34,600 bases of DNA, taken from Catenulispora sp. GTDB taxonomy: Bacteria > Actinomycetota > Actinomycetes > Streptomycetales > Catenulisporaceae. Made by a program: the position numbers and the translations under genes. Shown here one piece after another: positions 1 to 7,965 of this stretch. The stretch spans positions 1 to 34,600 of the forward strand of contig JABFXP010000884.1 of the NCBI GenBank assembly GCA_013361685.1, read 5' to 3'. The notes under the pieces were generated by a model that was not told the DNA's origin, ran no database searches, and saw only the letters and a list, made by a program, of their open reading frames with translations. The stretch's first letter is position 1. Each line of letters starts with the position of its first letter.

Positions 1-96
1 CGCCGTCCGCCGACCGCGCAGTGGCACGGCGAGTACGGCCGGCCTGGGCCTGAGAGCCGGTCGAAACGGACGCGTCGCTTGCACCGCTCGGCACCG

Positions 97-588
97 TCAA
101 CCGCGTTTCCTCTTCCTGCCGTGCCCCAGCGGCAGGAAATACCACAGGACGATGAACACCACGGTCACGGCCCCGGTGACCGGCCCCGCCCAGGCCAACC
201 CGACGGCGATCTCGATGGCCAGCAGGATGCTGCTGACCGCGGCGAGCATCAGGGTGATCATCCCTGCCATGGTGAGCTGCACGGACACCCGGACGACCTC
301 GGAGAGGTCGCCGACGCTGTCGTCCGCGCCGCCTTCGCCGTCGCCGAGCTCGTGATGGCGTCGGTGATAGCTCACCGGAGCCAGCACCAAGGCAGTCGTG
401 ACCGCGGCCGCGACCAGGCTCAGTACGTAGAGCGCCCTCTCGAAATCCGTGGTCGACGAAAAGCGGTTCGTGAAGGGAAGCGTGAGCAAGAACGCCGACA
501 AGATCTGCACGCCCGTCTGCACCACTCGGAGTTCTTGCAGCGTCTGTTCCAGAGCGCGCTCCAGACGGCGCCGCTCGTCGCCGGTCAG
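97..588 (-). CDS. DUF6328-like multi-pass membrane protein; start codon uncertain (ORF track starts at GTG 525; conserved-looking N-terminus extends to a CTG at 588)
   Basis: Hydrophobic segments plus LQELRVVQTGVQILSAFLLTLPF...LAPVSYHRRHH. Family name is from memory of DUF6328 proteins. Confidence 0.75.
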   Translation of the reverse strand: MTGDERRRLERALEQTLQELRVVQTGVQILSAFLLTLPFTNRFSSTTDFERALYVLSLVAAAVTTALVLAPVSYHRRHHELGDGEGGADDSVGDLSEVVRVSVQLTMAGMITLMLAAVSSILLAIEIAVGLAWAGPVTGAVTVVFIVLWYFLPLGHGRKRKRG

Positions 589-1070
589 GTCGCGGCCGAC
601 GTCAACGCCAAGGGGTCGGCCGGCGCCGCGGATTTCCCAGCGGCCATCTCCTCGGCCAGCTCGACCAGCCGGTTACGGCCCAGGACGTGGCGGACCTGCG
701 GGAACCACTCCTTCTCTTCCTCTTCCATGTGATGACGGGTGTTCTCGATGAGCACCGTCACCTTGGCGTCGAACGTCTCGTCGGCGGGATCCAAGTGCTG
801 CAGCTCCGACAGCAGCCAAGCCATGACGTGGTGCTCCTCGACGGACTCCAGGACGTGGTCGGCGGTGTCCGGAACTCCTTCGCGGGCAGCCGGATAGAAG
901 ATCGTCTCTTCGATGAAGGAGTGCGTGACGAGTTCTGAACAAATCTGGTCGACGAGCTTGCGTTTCGCCTTCGGCGTCGCGCTGCCTTTTACCTTTTCGA
1001 ACTCCCGGAAGAGTCGCTTAACCGTCTTGTGGTCCTCTTTGAGCAAAACGATTCCATCCACGTCGTGCAC
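585..1070 (-). CDS. Hemerythrin HHE domain-containing protein
   Basis: Translation DGIVLLKEDHKTVKRLFREFEK...EETIFYPAAREG...EEHHVMAWLLSEL...HHMEEEEKEWFPQVR has the HHE His/Glu pattern. Confidence 0.9.
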   Translation of the reverse strand: MHDVDGIVLLKEDHKTVKRLFREFEKVKGSATPKAKRKLVDQICSELVTHSFIEETIFYPAAREGVPDTADHVLESVEEHHVMAWLLSELQHLDPADETFDAKVTVLIENTRHHMEEEEKEWFPQVRHVLGRNRLVELAEEMAAGKSAAPADPLALTSAAT

Positions 1071-1103
1071 GCTCCTCGGTCGGCAACTGGGACGCGTTCC
1101 GCT

Positions 1104-1127
1104 GTACCCGAGAACCGCAAATCAAAC
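1104..1127 (-). promoter_or_regulatory. Sigma-B-like promoter for the hemerythrin gene
   Basis: Minus strand reads GTTT-N14-GGGTAC (gtttgatttgcggttctcgggtac), matching actinobacterial sigma-B consensus GNNTN14-16GGGTAY, 33 nt before ATG 1070. Confidence 0.65.
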
Positions 1128-1180
1128 CCGCTTCGTCGAGATGTTTTGGGACGGTGTCGGAGACAGAGCAACCACTGTCC

Positions 1181-1205
1181 GTTTCACCCGCCTTGTGGCG
1201 GGTTA
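1181..1205 (+). promoter_or_regulatory. Possible sigma-B-like promoter for the hydrophobic protein gene
   Basis: GTTT-N15-GGGTTA upstream of ATG 1279; one deviation from consensus in the -10. Confidence 0.4.
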
Positions 1206-1278
1206 TGAGGGGCCGTCAAGACGACGTACCTGGCTCCGGGATCGCCCGACCCCGTCGTCCGGAACGGAGGCTCACGTC

Positions 1279-1452
1279 ATGGGTGTCATATTGCTCGTGC
1301 TTCTGATCGCGCTGATCTTGGGCGGCCTGGGCTTCGCGGTGCACATCTTGTGGTGGATCGCGCTCATCGTGTTCGTCCTCTGGCTCATCGGCTTCGGCAT
1401 CCGGAGCGGCGAAAGTGCAGGCGGTCGCCGGCGCTGGTACGGCCGCTGGTAG
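1279..1452 (+). CDS. Small hydrophobic protein (57 aa, lmo0937/DUF5670-like)
   Basis: MGVILLVLLIALILGGLGFAVHILWWIALIVFVLWLIGFGIRSGESAGGRRRWYGRW: two hydrophobic stretches and a basic/aromatic tail. Confidence 0.75.
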   Translation: MGVILLVLLIALILGGLGFAVHILWWIALIVFVLWLIGFGIRSGESAGGRRRWYGRW

Positions 1453-1588
1453 GCCTGGGAAAGGACGGGCGCGCTGTGCGTCACGCGCCAACATCGCCGA
1501 CGGGAGTGACCCTCCGGTCCCGCCGATCCCCTCGTCGACCGACGGGACCAGCGGGACCGGAGGACAGATCAGCGATGTGCCGCGGTGC

Positions 1589-3037
1589 TCATCCCACCTT
1601 CCAGCCCTGACTCGCCGACCCCGAGCAGGTCGCGACGATGACAGCGGAGCCGTCAGCGGTTCCCGAGGCGACGGTGTCCAGGCACAGGCTGGTGTCGGCG
1701 GCGCTGGTGATGGTGCCGTTCGCGTTGACGGTCCACTGCTGGGCGGGCAGGCCGGTGCAGTCTTGGATCACCACTGCGGTGCCGGTGGTCGCGGTGCCGG
1801 TGCCGGCTTGCATGCACTTGTTGCTGTAGACGGTCAGCAGGTGGGTTGCGGTGTAGTTCCAGGATTGGTTGCCGCCGCCGTTGCAGTCCCACAGGTCGAG
1901 TTGTGTTCCGCTGGTGGTGGAGTAGCCGGGGACGTCGAGGCAGCGGCCGCCGGCGGTTTGGGTGACCTGGGTGCCGGGCGGGGCGGCGGGTTGGTCGTTG
2001 ACCGGGGGGATGGTGCCGAAGCCGTAGCCCCACTTCAGTTGGGCGACGCCGGTGGGGCTGTTGTCGTGCAGGTGGCCGTCGGCGTCCAGGCTCTCGATCG
2101 AGTAGGCGTCGCCGGTGCGGAGGCCGGGCCAGTAGACCATGCCCATGCCGGTGCCGCGGGCGATGTCGGTGACGGCGGCGAAGTAGGAGGTGAAGACGTT
2201 TCCGTTGTGGGCGCCGTAGTTCAGGCCCACGGTCATCGGGGCGCCGGCCTCGTCGATGATCGTGCGCCAGGCGTAGCCGCCGATGCGGGGAAGGAGGTTG
2301 GCGATCCAGTCGGCCTCGGTCTGGTAGCTGCCCCAGAACCCGTAGAAGTGGAGCGACAGCAGGGTGCCGGTCAGGGCCGGGCTCGCGCCGACGCCGGTCA
2401 CGTTGTCGTTGTAGCCGGTGCCGCTGATGACGACGTGTCCGCGGGGGACGTCGCTGTGGCGGGCCAGCCAGTCCGAGCAGACCTGCACCCACTGGTCGGT
2501 GGTGTAGCCGAAGGGTTCGTTCATCGGCTCGAAGTAGACGTGGGGGTTGTTTCGGTAGGCGGCGGTGACGGTGTCCCACATCTGGTTCCAGGTGGTGGGG
2601 TCGTCGATCTTGCCGTCTTTGGCGGTCGGGGCTTCCCAGTAGCTGAGGATCACCTTGTCGCCGGCGGCGGTGGCCGCGTCGATCGCGGCGCGGTAGGAGT
2701 TCCACCAGGTGGTGCCCACGCTCGCCGGGTTGATCGGCAGCCGCACGGTGTTGGCGCCGAGGTTCTCGCGAAAGCCCTCGACCGTCTTCTGGGCCTTGCG
2801 GTACACGGTGCGGTAGTCGTCGCCGGCGCTCAGGCCGCTGGGCACGACCGCGTCGCTGGCGTAGTTGTCGCGGGGGTCGGCCCAGTTCACACCGTGGAAA
2901 CTGCTCGGTGCGGCGGTCTGCGGCCGGGACGAGTCCTGGCTGCCGTCGGCGAACGCGCTGGTCGTCGACGCGACGACAGCCAGTGCCGCGGCGATCAGGA
3001 GGGAAGCGCGCCGGAAACGCGCTGAGGGATGACGCAT
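1589..3037 (-). CDS. Secreted GH5 family glycoside hydrolase with C-terminal ricin B-type (CBM13-like) lectin domain
   Basis: Signal peptide, GVNWADPRDNYA, NTVRLPINP, FEPMNEPFGY (acid/base), IIDEAGAP (nucleophile region); C-terminal QxW repeats (CLDV...NQSWNY, AQQWTV, SQGWKV). ATG 3037 has upstream GGGAGC; the track's TTG start is 3 nt further upstream. Confidence 0.85.
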   Translation of the reverse strand: MRHPSARFRRASLLIAAALAVVASTTSAFADGSQDSSRPQTAAPSSFHGVNWADPRDNYASDAVVPSGLSAGDDYRTVYRKAQKTVEGFRENLGANTVRLPINPASVGTTWWNSYRAAIDAATAAGDKVILSYWEAPTAKDGKIDDPTTWNQMWDTVTAAYRNNPHVYFEPMNEPFGYTTDQWVQVCSDWLARHSDVPRGHVVISGTGYNDNVTGVGASPALTGTLLSLHFYGFWGSYQTEADWIANLLPRIGGYAWRTIIDEAGAPMTVGLNYGAHNGNVFTSYFAAVTDIARGTGMGMVYWPGLRTGDAYSIESLDADGHLHDNSPTGVAQLKWGYGFGTIPPVNDQPAAPPGTQVTQTAGGRCLDVPGYSTTSGTQLDLWDCNGGGNQSWNYTATHLLTVYSNKCMQAGTGTATTGTAVVIQDCTGLPAQQWTVNANGTITSAADTSLCLDTVASGTADGSAVIVATCSGSASQGWKVG

Positions 3038-3051
3038 CAATTGCTCCCTGG

Positions 3052-3075
3052 AGTTAATTCGGGCGTAAATTAACT
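3052..3075. promoter_or_regulatory. Candidate operator between GH5 and ROK genes
   Basis: AGTTAATT-CGGGCGTA-AATTAACT: perfect 8-bp inverted arms, 8-bp spacer, immediately upstream of the GH5 start codon. Confidence 0.6.
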
Positions 3076-3223
3076 GCCTGGAAGCTAGGCCCGCCGCCGC
3101 GTGCCTGTCAAGAGATCCGAACCGCGGAGGCCGGTCCCACTACGATCTGAGGCATCAGGCCCATTACAGGCGGCCCGGCCCGACGGACTCGGCACGGAGC
3201 CGCCTCAACCGGAGGTTGTCGCG

Positions 3224-4390
3224 ATGCGCTGGGGTGCGGGATCGGTCTCCGGCGACATGACCCGCACCGCCGTGCTCGCCCTGCTGGCCCGGCGCGGTCC
3301 GCTCAGCCGCGCGCAGATCGCCGACGCGCTGGAGATGAGCCCCGCCACGATCACCCAGAGCACGAAGCACCTGCTCGCCGAAGGCCTGCTGGTCCAGGAA
3401 GCGCCGCGGCCCTCGCCGGCCGGACGCCCGTCGATCCCGCTGTCCCTGGTTGCGGGATCCGCCCACGCGGTCGGCGTGCAGGTGGCGCATGAGCACGTCA
3501 CCGGCGTGATCAGCCGCCTGGACACCGAAGTGGTGCACAGCTTCCGCCAGGACTTCGACCCGGCCGCCCCGCAGGCCCTGGCCACCCTCACGGCCCTGAT
3601 CCGCGCCGAGATCGACGAACTCGAACGGCGCGGCCTGCCACTGTCCGGAGTCGGCGTCGCCGTGCCGGGCATCGTCGACCCCGAGACCGGGACCCTGCGC
3701 ATGTCGGTCCGCCTCGGCTGGACGGGACTACCGTTGGCCGCGCACCTGCGCGCAGCTCTCGGCGTTCCGGTGTTCGTCGACAACGACATCAGCGCCGTCA
3801 CCGCTGCCGAACGCCTCTATGGCCCCGGCGCGGACGAGGCCGACTTCCTCCTCGCCGCCGTCGGCCAGGGCATCGGCCTCGGCATGGTGCTCGACGGTGC
3901 CCCCTATCGCGGAGCCGCCGGGGCCGCTGGCGAGTTCGGCCACATGCCGGTCCAGACAGACGGCCCCTTGTGCGTCTGCGGCAACCGCGGCTGCCTGGAA
4001 TCGCTGGTCAGCACGGAAGCTCTGCTCCACAACGCCCGCACCGCCGGCGTCATCGGCGACGACGCAGACCTCGACGACCTCGCCGCCGCCGCCCGCACCG
4101 GCCGCCGTGCCGCTGTCGACCTGCTCGAGACGGCCGGCACTCTCCTCGGCCGGGCCCTGGCGGGCGTCATCAACCTGTTGGGCCCCCGCTCCGTGATCGT
4201 CATCGGCGAGATCACAGCGCTCTGGGACCAACTCGACGCGCCCCTGCGCCGGGTCCTGCTCGAGCACCTGCTGCCGGCTGTGCGCGAGACCCGCATCGAC
4301 GTTCGGCCCTGGGACGACGAACTCATCGCGGTGAGTGCGGCGCGCGTCGTACTCGGGGCGCCCCTTGCCGCTCCCCGGCAGAAAAGCTGA
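3224..4390 (+). CDS. ROK family transcriptional regulator
   Basis: N-terminal winged HTH (AVLALLARRGPLSRAQIADALEMSPATITQSTKHLLAEGLL) plus ROK motif CVCGNRGCLES. ATG 3224 is preceded by GGAGG; the track's start at 3101 looks like an extension. Confidence 0.88.
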   Translation: MRWGAGSVSGDMTRTAVLALLARRGPLSRAQIADALEMSPATITQSTKHLLAEGLLVQEAPRPSPAGRPSIPLSLVAGSAHAVGVQVAHEHVTGVISRLDTEVVHSFRQDFDPAAPQALATLTALIRAEIDELERRGLPLSGVGVAVPGIVDPETGTLRMSVRLGWTGLPLAAHLRAALGVPVFVDNDISAVTAAERLYGPGADEADFLLAAVGQGIGLGMVLDGAPYRGAAGAAGEFGHMPVQTDGPLCVCGNRGCLESLVSTEALLHNARTAGVIGDDADLDDLAAAARTGRRAAVDLLETAGTLLGRALAGVINLLGPRSVIVIGEITALWDQLDAPLRRVLLEHLLPAVRETRIDVRPWDDELIAVSAARVVLGAPLAAPRQKS

Positions 4391-4402
4391 CCGAGTCCCG
4401 GA

Positions 4403-5233
4403 TCAGCTGAGCCCTTCCGCAACCTTCACCCGCTCGGCCTGGACGTCGGACAGACGGGCGAGCGTCAAGCCCATCTTCCCCAAGACCACGGAATCGGTCG
4501 TCGACGGGCCGACGAGGCCGACCACCGAGACCGCCGTGCCGACGCGCACCAGCTCGACGGCCAGCAGCACGGTCGTCTTGCCGCTGGCGGATGTGTAATT
4601 TATATAGCCGACTTGGTCATCCTTGACCAGTTGCGGCACCACGCCGAGCTCCATGGAGTACGACTCGCTCCCCTGAGTCACCGACAGAGACTTGCATCCC
4701 TTTAAGCCGGTCGTCAGGTCAGAGATCAGCGCTTTGGCGTTCTCGACGGACGGCATCACCGCCACCTCGGAGCGGATCTCGTGACCATCCGCTGATTTAG
4801 TGAGCCGCCGCCCGGCCTCAACGGTGGTGCCGTATTTCGTGGACAGTGCGTTTGTCGCATCCGCGAACATCTGGCAGGCGCTGCCTCCGGTCACGGCATC
4901 CGGGGTATCCGACGTCGAGGTGTAATCCTTTGAGGCATCGTAAACGTAACCAGGATCGTCTTTATCGGTCAGCAAAAGACCTCTGATTTGGTCGGTCGTC
5001 AGCGTCGCGCCGGTGTCCGCGCTGGATGATGTGGTCGGCGGGACCGATGGCGTACTGGCCGTCGTCGCCGTCGCTGAAGCCGACGTGGAAGCCGCACTTG
5101 AACTTGGCGCCGATGAAGCGGCCGATGGTGCCGCCGCAGATGATGAGATCGTTCCCGAACTGCCGCAGCCGGTTGCCGCCAGCACAGTGGCTGCGAGCAC
5201 GACTATATAAATGCTTTTAAACGCGGAGCGCAT
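4403..5233 (-). CDS. Putative lipoprotein with Ser/Ala/Thr-rich linker and C-terminal globular domain
   Basis: MRSAFKSIYIVVLAATVLAATGCGSS lipobox, then low-complexity SAAAPSAASSAPSSSAAS. Start taken as ATG 5233 rather than the track's 5263. Confidence 0.75.
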   Translation of the reverse strand: MRSAFKSIYIVVLAATVLAATGCGSSGTISSSAAAPSAASSAPSSSAASTSASATATTASTPSVPPTTSSSADTGATLTTDQIRGLLLTDKDDPGYVYDASKDYTSTSDTPDAVTGGSACQMFADATNALSTKYGTTVEAGRRLTKSADGHEIRSEVAVMPSVENAKALISDLTTGLKGCKSLSVTQGSESYSMELGVVPQLVKDDQVGYINYTSASGKTTVLLAVELVRVGTAVSVVGLVGPSTTDSVVLGKMGLTLARLSDVQAERVKVAEGLS

Positions 5234-5293
5234 GATAGTTACCCCCTCGGCACGATCACACACTCCGCCCCGTTAAAGAACCGTAAGTGGAAA

Positions 5294-5340
5294 GGCGCTC
5301 ACGGCGCCGGGAGCTTCGTGTCCCGGGCACCGCGAGCGCC
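5294..5340 (-). terminator. Hairpin terminator downstream of the GH-A/CBM2 gene
   Basis: GGCGCTC...CCGGGA-loop-TCCCGG...GAGCGCC with TTTCC on the minus-strand 3' side; lies between stop 5367 and the lipoprotein start. Confidence 0.55.
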
Positions 5341-5366
5341 CTGACTGTTAGGCGTCTACTCGACGC

Positions 5367-7589
5367 TTATCCGACCGAGCAGGCCGCGCCGTTGACTGTG
5401 AACGCGGTCGGTGAGGCGTTGTTGGCGCTCCAGGTGCCCTGGAAGCCGAAGGAGGTCGAGCCGCCGGCCGCCACTGTGCCGTTGTAGCTGAGGTTCGTGG
5501 CGGTGACGCTTGTGCCGCTTTGGGTCACGGCCGCATTCCAGGGGCTGGTGACCTTCTGGTCGCCGGGCCAGGTCCAGGTGACCGTCCAGCCGTTCCAGGT
5601 GCTGGTGCCGGTGTTCGCCAGCGTCACGTTCGCGGTGAAGCCGCCGGTCCAGGAGTTCGGCGCGTAGGTGACCTTGCAGCCACCCGGGGTGGAGCCGCTG
5701 GCGGTGGTCACCGCGACCGTGCCGGAGCGGGCGGAGCGGTTGCCTGCCGAGTCCTTGGCGTAGACGGCGAACGTGTAGGCCGTGGACGGTGTCAGACCGC
5801 TGATGGTGGCGGAGTTCGAGGTCGGCGAGGCGGCCACGGTCTCGGTGGTGCCGGTGACACTCACCACGTCGTAGCCGGCCACGGTGCCCGTGCTGCTGGT
5901 GGACGCGGTCCAGCTCAGGTTGACCGAGTTCGACGTGACACCGGAGGCGACCGGCGTGCCGGGGGTGGTCGGCGGCGTCGTGGCGGTGCCGGGCTGGAGC
6001 GTGACGAGGGTCGCGGTGTAGGGCGCGATGCTCTGCGAGCCCGCGGTCCCGGACGCCGCGGTGGTGATGCCGGTGCCGGGCGGCGCGAGGGTGGAGACGG
6101 TCGGAGCGCTGGTAGCCGGGGTGAATCCGGAGTAGTTCAGACCCACCGTGTACGTGGTCGACGGGTCGTCGTTGACCAGCAGCACCCGCAACGTGCCGTC
6201 AGCGGCCTTGACCGCGTAGGACTGCACCAGCGACTGGCTGGACGAGGCCGAGACCAGCGTGTCGCCGGGGTGGATGAACTGACTCAGCAGCTGCATCCCG
6301 TAGTACGACGGGAAGGGCGTGTCGGCCGCCGGTTCACACACTTGCGAGCCGTTGATCAGGCCGCAGGTGGCGTCGGACAGCACACCGTAGTCGCCGTAAT
6401 TCGCAGTGCCGTAGAGCGAGGATCCGTTGTCCCCCGTGGTGACCAGGTTGTTGTGGATCTGCCACCAGTCGATGCTGCTCACGCCGCTGGCGATCCAGCC
6501 GAGATAGTCCTGCTCCAAATACAGGGCATTGACGATGCCCACCGTCTGCTTGCCCGGGTTGGACGACACCGAGTTCGTCTCGGTCACCATGATCGGCGTA
6601 CCGGTGCCGCCGGTGTACTGGCTCAACAGGGAGCGCAGCGAGGTCACCATGGTCGGAATCTGCGAGGTGTCGCTCAGCAGCCCCGCGTCCGTGGGCCCGG
6701 GCGGAGTGACCGTGCTGGGATTCTGCGGATACCAGTGCACATCGGCGAAACCGACCTGGTTGCCCAGGGCGGAGAGCACGGTCTGGTTCCACGTCTGGGG
6801 GCTGCCGGCGTTCGTGACTCCGTCCGGCCAGTTGCCGGGGGCCGTGAGCACGACGCCGACCACGATGCTCGGGTCCACCGCCTTCATCGCGGCGATGTAG
6901 GCCTTGACGTTCTGGGCGTAGACGGCGGGGCCGCAGTTGGTCGGATTGGTGCCGGAGGCGCAGTGCTTGTCCGGCTCCCAGTTCGCGCCGTAGGTGCCGT
7001 TGCCGTAGATCTCGTTGCCGATCTCCCAGTACTTGATGCCGTAGTGGTGGGTGACGTTCGCATAGCGCACCCAGTCGGCGGCGAACTGAGCACCGCTCTC
7101 CGCAGGGCTCTGCGTCGCCCCGGCGGCGTCACCGGTGCCGTAGTTCACGGTGATCATGCCCTGCGCACCGGTCTGGCCCAGCAGCGTGGCGTACTGATCG
7201 AAGTTCACAGCCTGGGTCTGGCCGGACACGACGTCGGTGTTGTTCTTCCAGTTGTAACTGTCCGACGAGGTGCCACCGGGAAAACGGATCAGGCTGGTCC
7301 CGGCTGCCTTGAGCAGACCGGGCACGGCTGCGTCGGTCAGGTTCGCGTCGTAGACGGAACCGTTGATGCCCAGTGCCGCGGCGGGCACCGTGGCCACCGA
7401 CTGGGCCGCATTCACACTGACGCTCGCCGCGACGCCGGTCGCCGCGGACGCGCTGGGCACCATCCTCGCCCACGCGCCAAGCGCGGACAGGACCACGGCC
7501 AGCGACGCGGCCACAGAAAGCAGCCTCGCTCGCGACCGAGTTCGCGAGCGTGCGGATAGAACTTGTCGTGTTCGCATAAGGGTTTTCAT
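5367..7589 (-). CDS. Secreted clan GH-A glycoside hydrolase (GH51/arabinofuranosidase-like catalytic domain), FnIII and CBM2
   Basis: Signal peptide; SLIRFPGGTSSDSYNWKN, KYWEIGNEIYG, PIMVTETNSV; FnIII (TPGTPVASGVTSNSVNLSWTAS); C-terminal CBM2 (CKVTYAPNSWTGGFTANVTLANTGTSTWNGWTVTWTWPG). Exact GH family not resolved. Confidence 0.75.
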   Translation of the reverse strand: MKTLMRTRQVLSARSRTRSRARLLSVAASLAVVLSALGAWARMVPSASAATGVAASVSVNAAQSVATVPAAALGINGSVYDANLTDAAVPGLLKAAGTSLIRFPGGTSSDSYNWKNNTDVVSGQTQAVNFDQYATLLGQTGAQGMITVNYGTGDAAGATQSPAESGAQFAADWVRYANVTHHYGIKYWEIGNEIYGNGTYGANWEPDKHCASGTNPTNCGPAVYAQNVKAYIAAMKAVDPSIVVGVVLTAPGNWPDGVTNAGSPQTWNQTVLSALGNQVGFADVHWYPQNPSTVTPPGPTDAGLLSDTSQIPTMVTSLRSLLSQYTGGTGTPIMVTETNSVSSNPGKQTVGIVNALYLEQDYLGWIASGVSSIDWWQIHNNLVTTGDNGSSLYGTANYGDYGVLSDATCGLINGSQVCEPAADTPFPSYYGMQLLSQFIHPGDTLVSASSSQSLVQSYAVKAADGTLRVLLVNDDPSTTYTVGLNYSGFTPATSAPTVSTLAPPGTGITTAASGTAGSQSIAPYTATLVTLQPGTATTPPTTPGTPVASGVTSNSVNLSWTASTSSTGTVAGYDVVSVTGTTETVAASPTSNSATISGLTPSTAYTFAVYAKDSAGNRSARSGTVAVTTASGSTPGGCKVTYAPNSWTGGFTANVTLANTGTSTWNGWTVTWTWPGDQKVTSPWNAAVTQSGTSVTATNLSYNGTVAAGGSTSFGFQGTWSANNASPTAFTVNGAACSVG

Positions 7590-7825
7590 CCTTGAGTCGA
7601 CTGCACACGGACGAGGCCGCCATCACCCAACAGGGGACAGTCAACGATCTCTGCCAGCTCGTCAAGCCATGCGAGATCCGCCCGTGACGGCGCCCAGCGC
7701 AGGGACTGCACAGGATCCGAAACTTTCATCAGCCTGCTGACTATGCCGACGCACCGGTGCGCGCACGCCGCCGGTGGCCGTGGGTTCTCCGGCGCTTCCG
7801 GCGGCATACAAGAGCGCGGCGGACC

Positions 7826-7854
7826 TTGACGGTACAGAAACAGACCGCTAACTT
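7826..7854 (+). promoter_or_regulatory. Vegetative-type promoter for the GH5/CBM2 gene
   Basis: TTGACG-N17-TAACTT, about 110 bp upstream of ATG 7966. Confidence 0.55.
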
Positions 7855-7965
7855 CCCCTCAATACTATGAGCGGTTAAGTTGCGATCAATCCAGCTCGCT
7901 GGCCATATCGAAGCCTCGTATGGCGGACTGACTTAACTGTTCAGCTACTCTGATGGGAGGGCTGC

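Noticed and set aside
1415-3025. 536-aa plus-strand ORF opposite the GH5 gene
   Set aside because: Antisense to a clear GH5 gene; Gly/Val/Ala-rich composition typical of GC-rich shadow frames.
5520-7559. 679-aa plus-strand ORF
   Set aside because: Antisense to the GH-A/CBM2 gene, Arg/Gly/Val-rich with no domain motifs.
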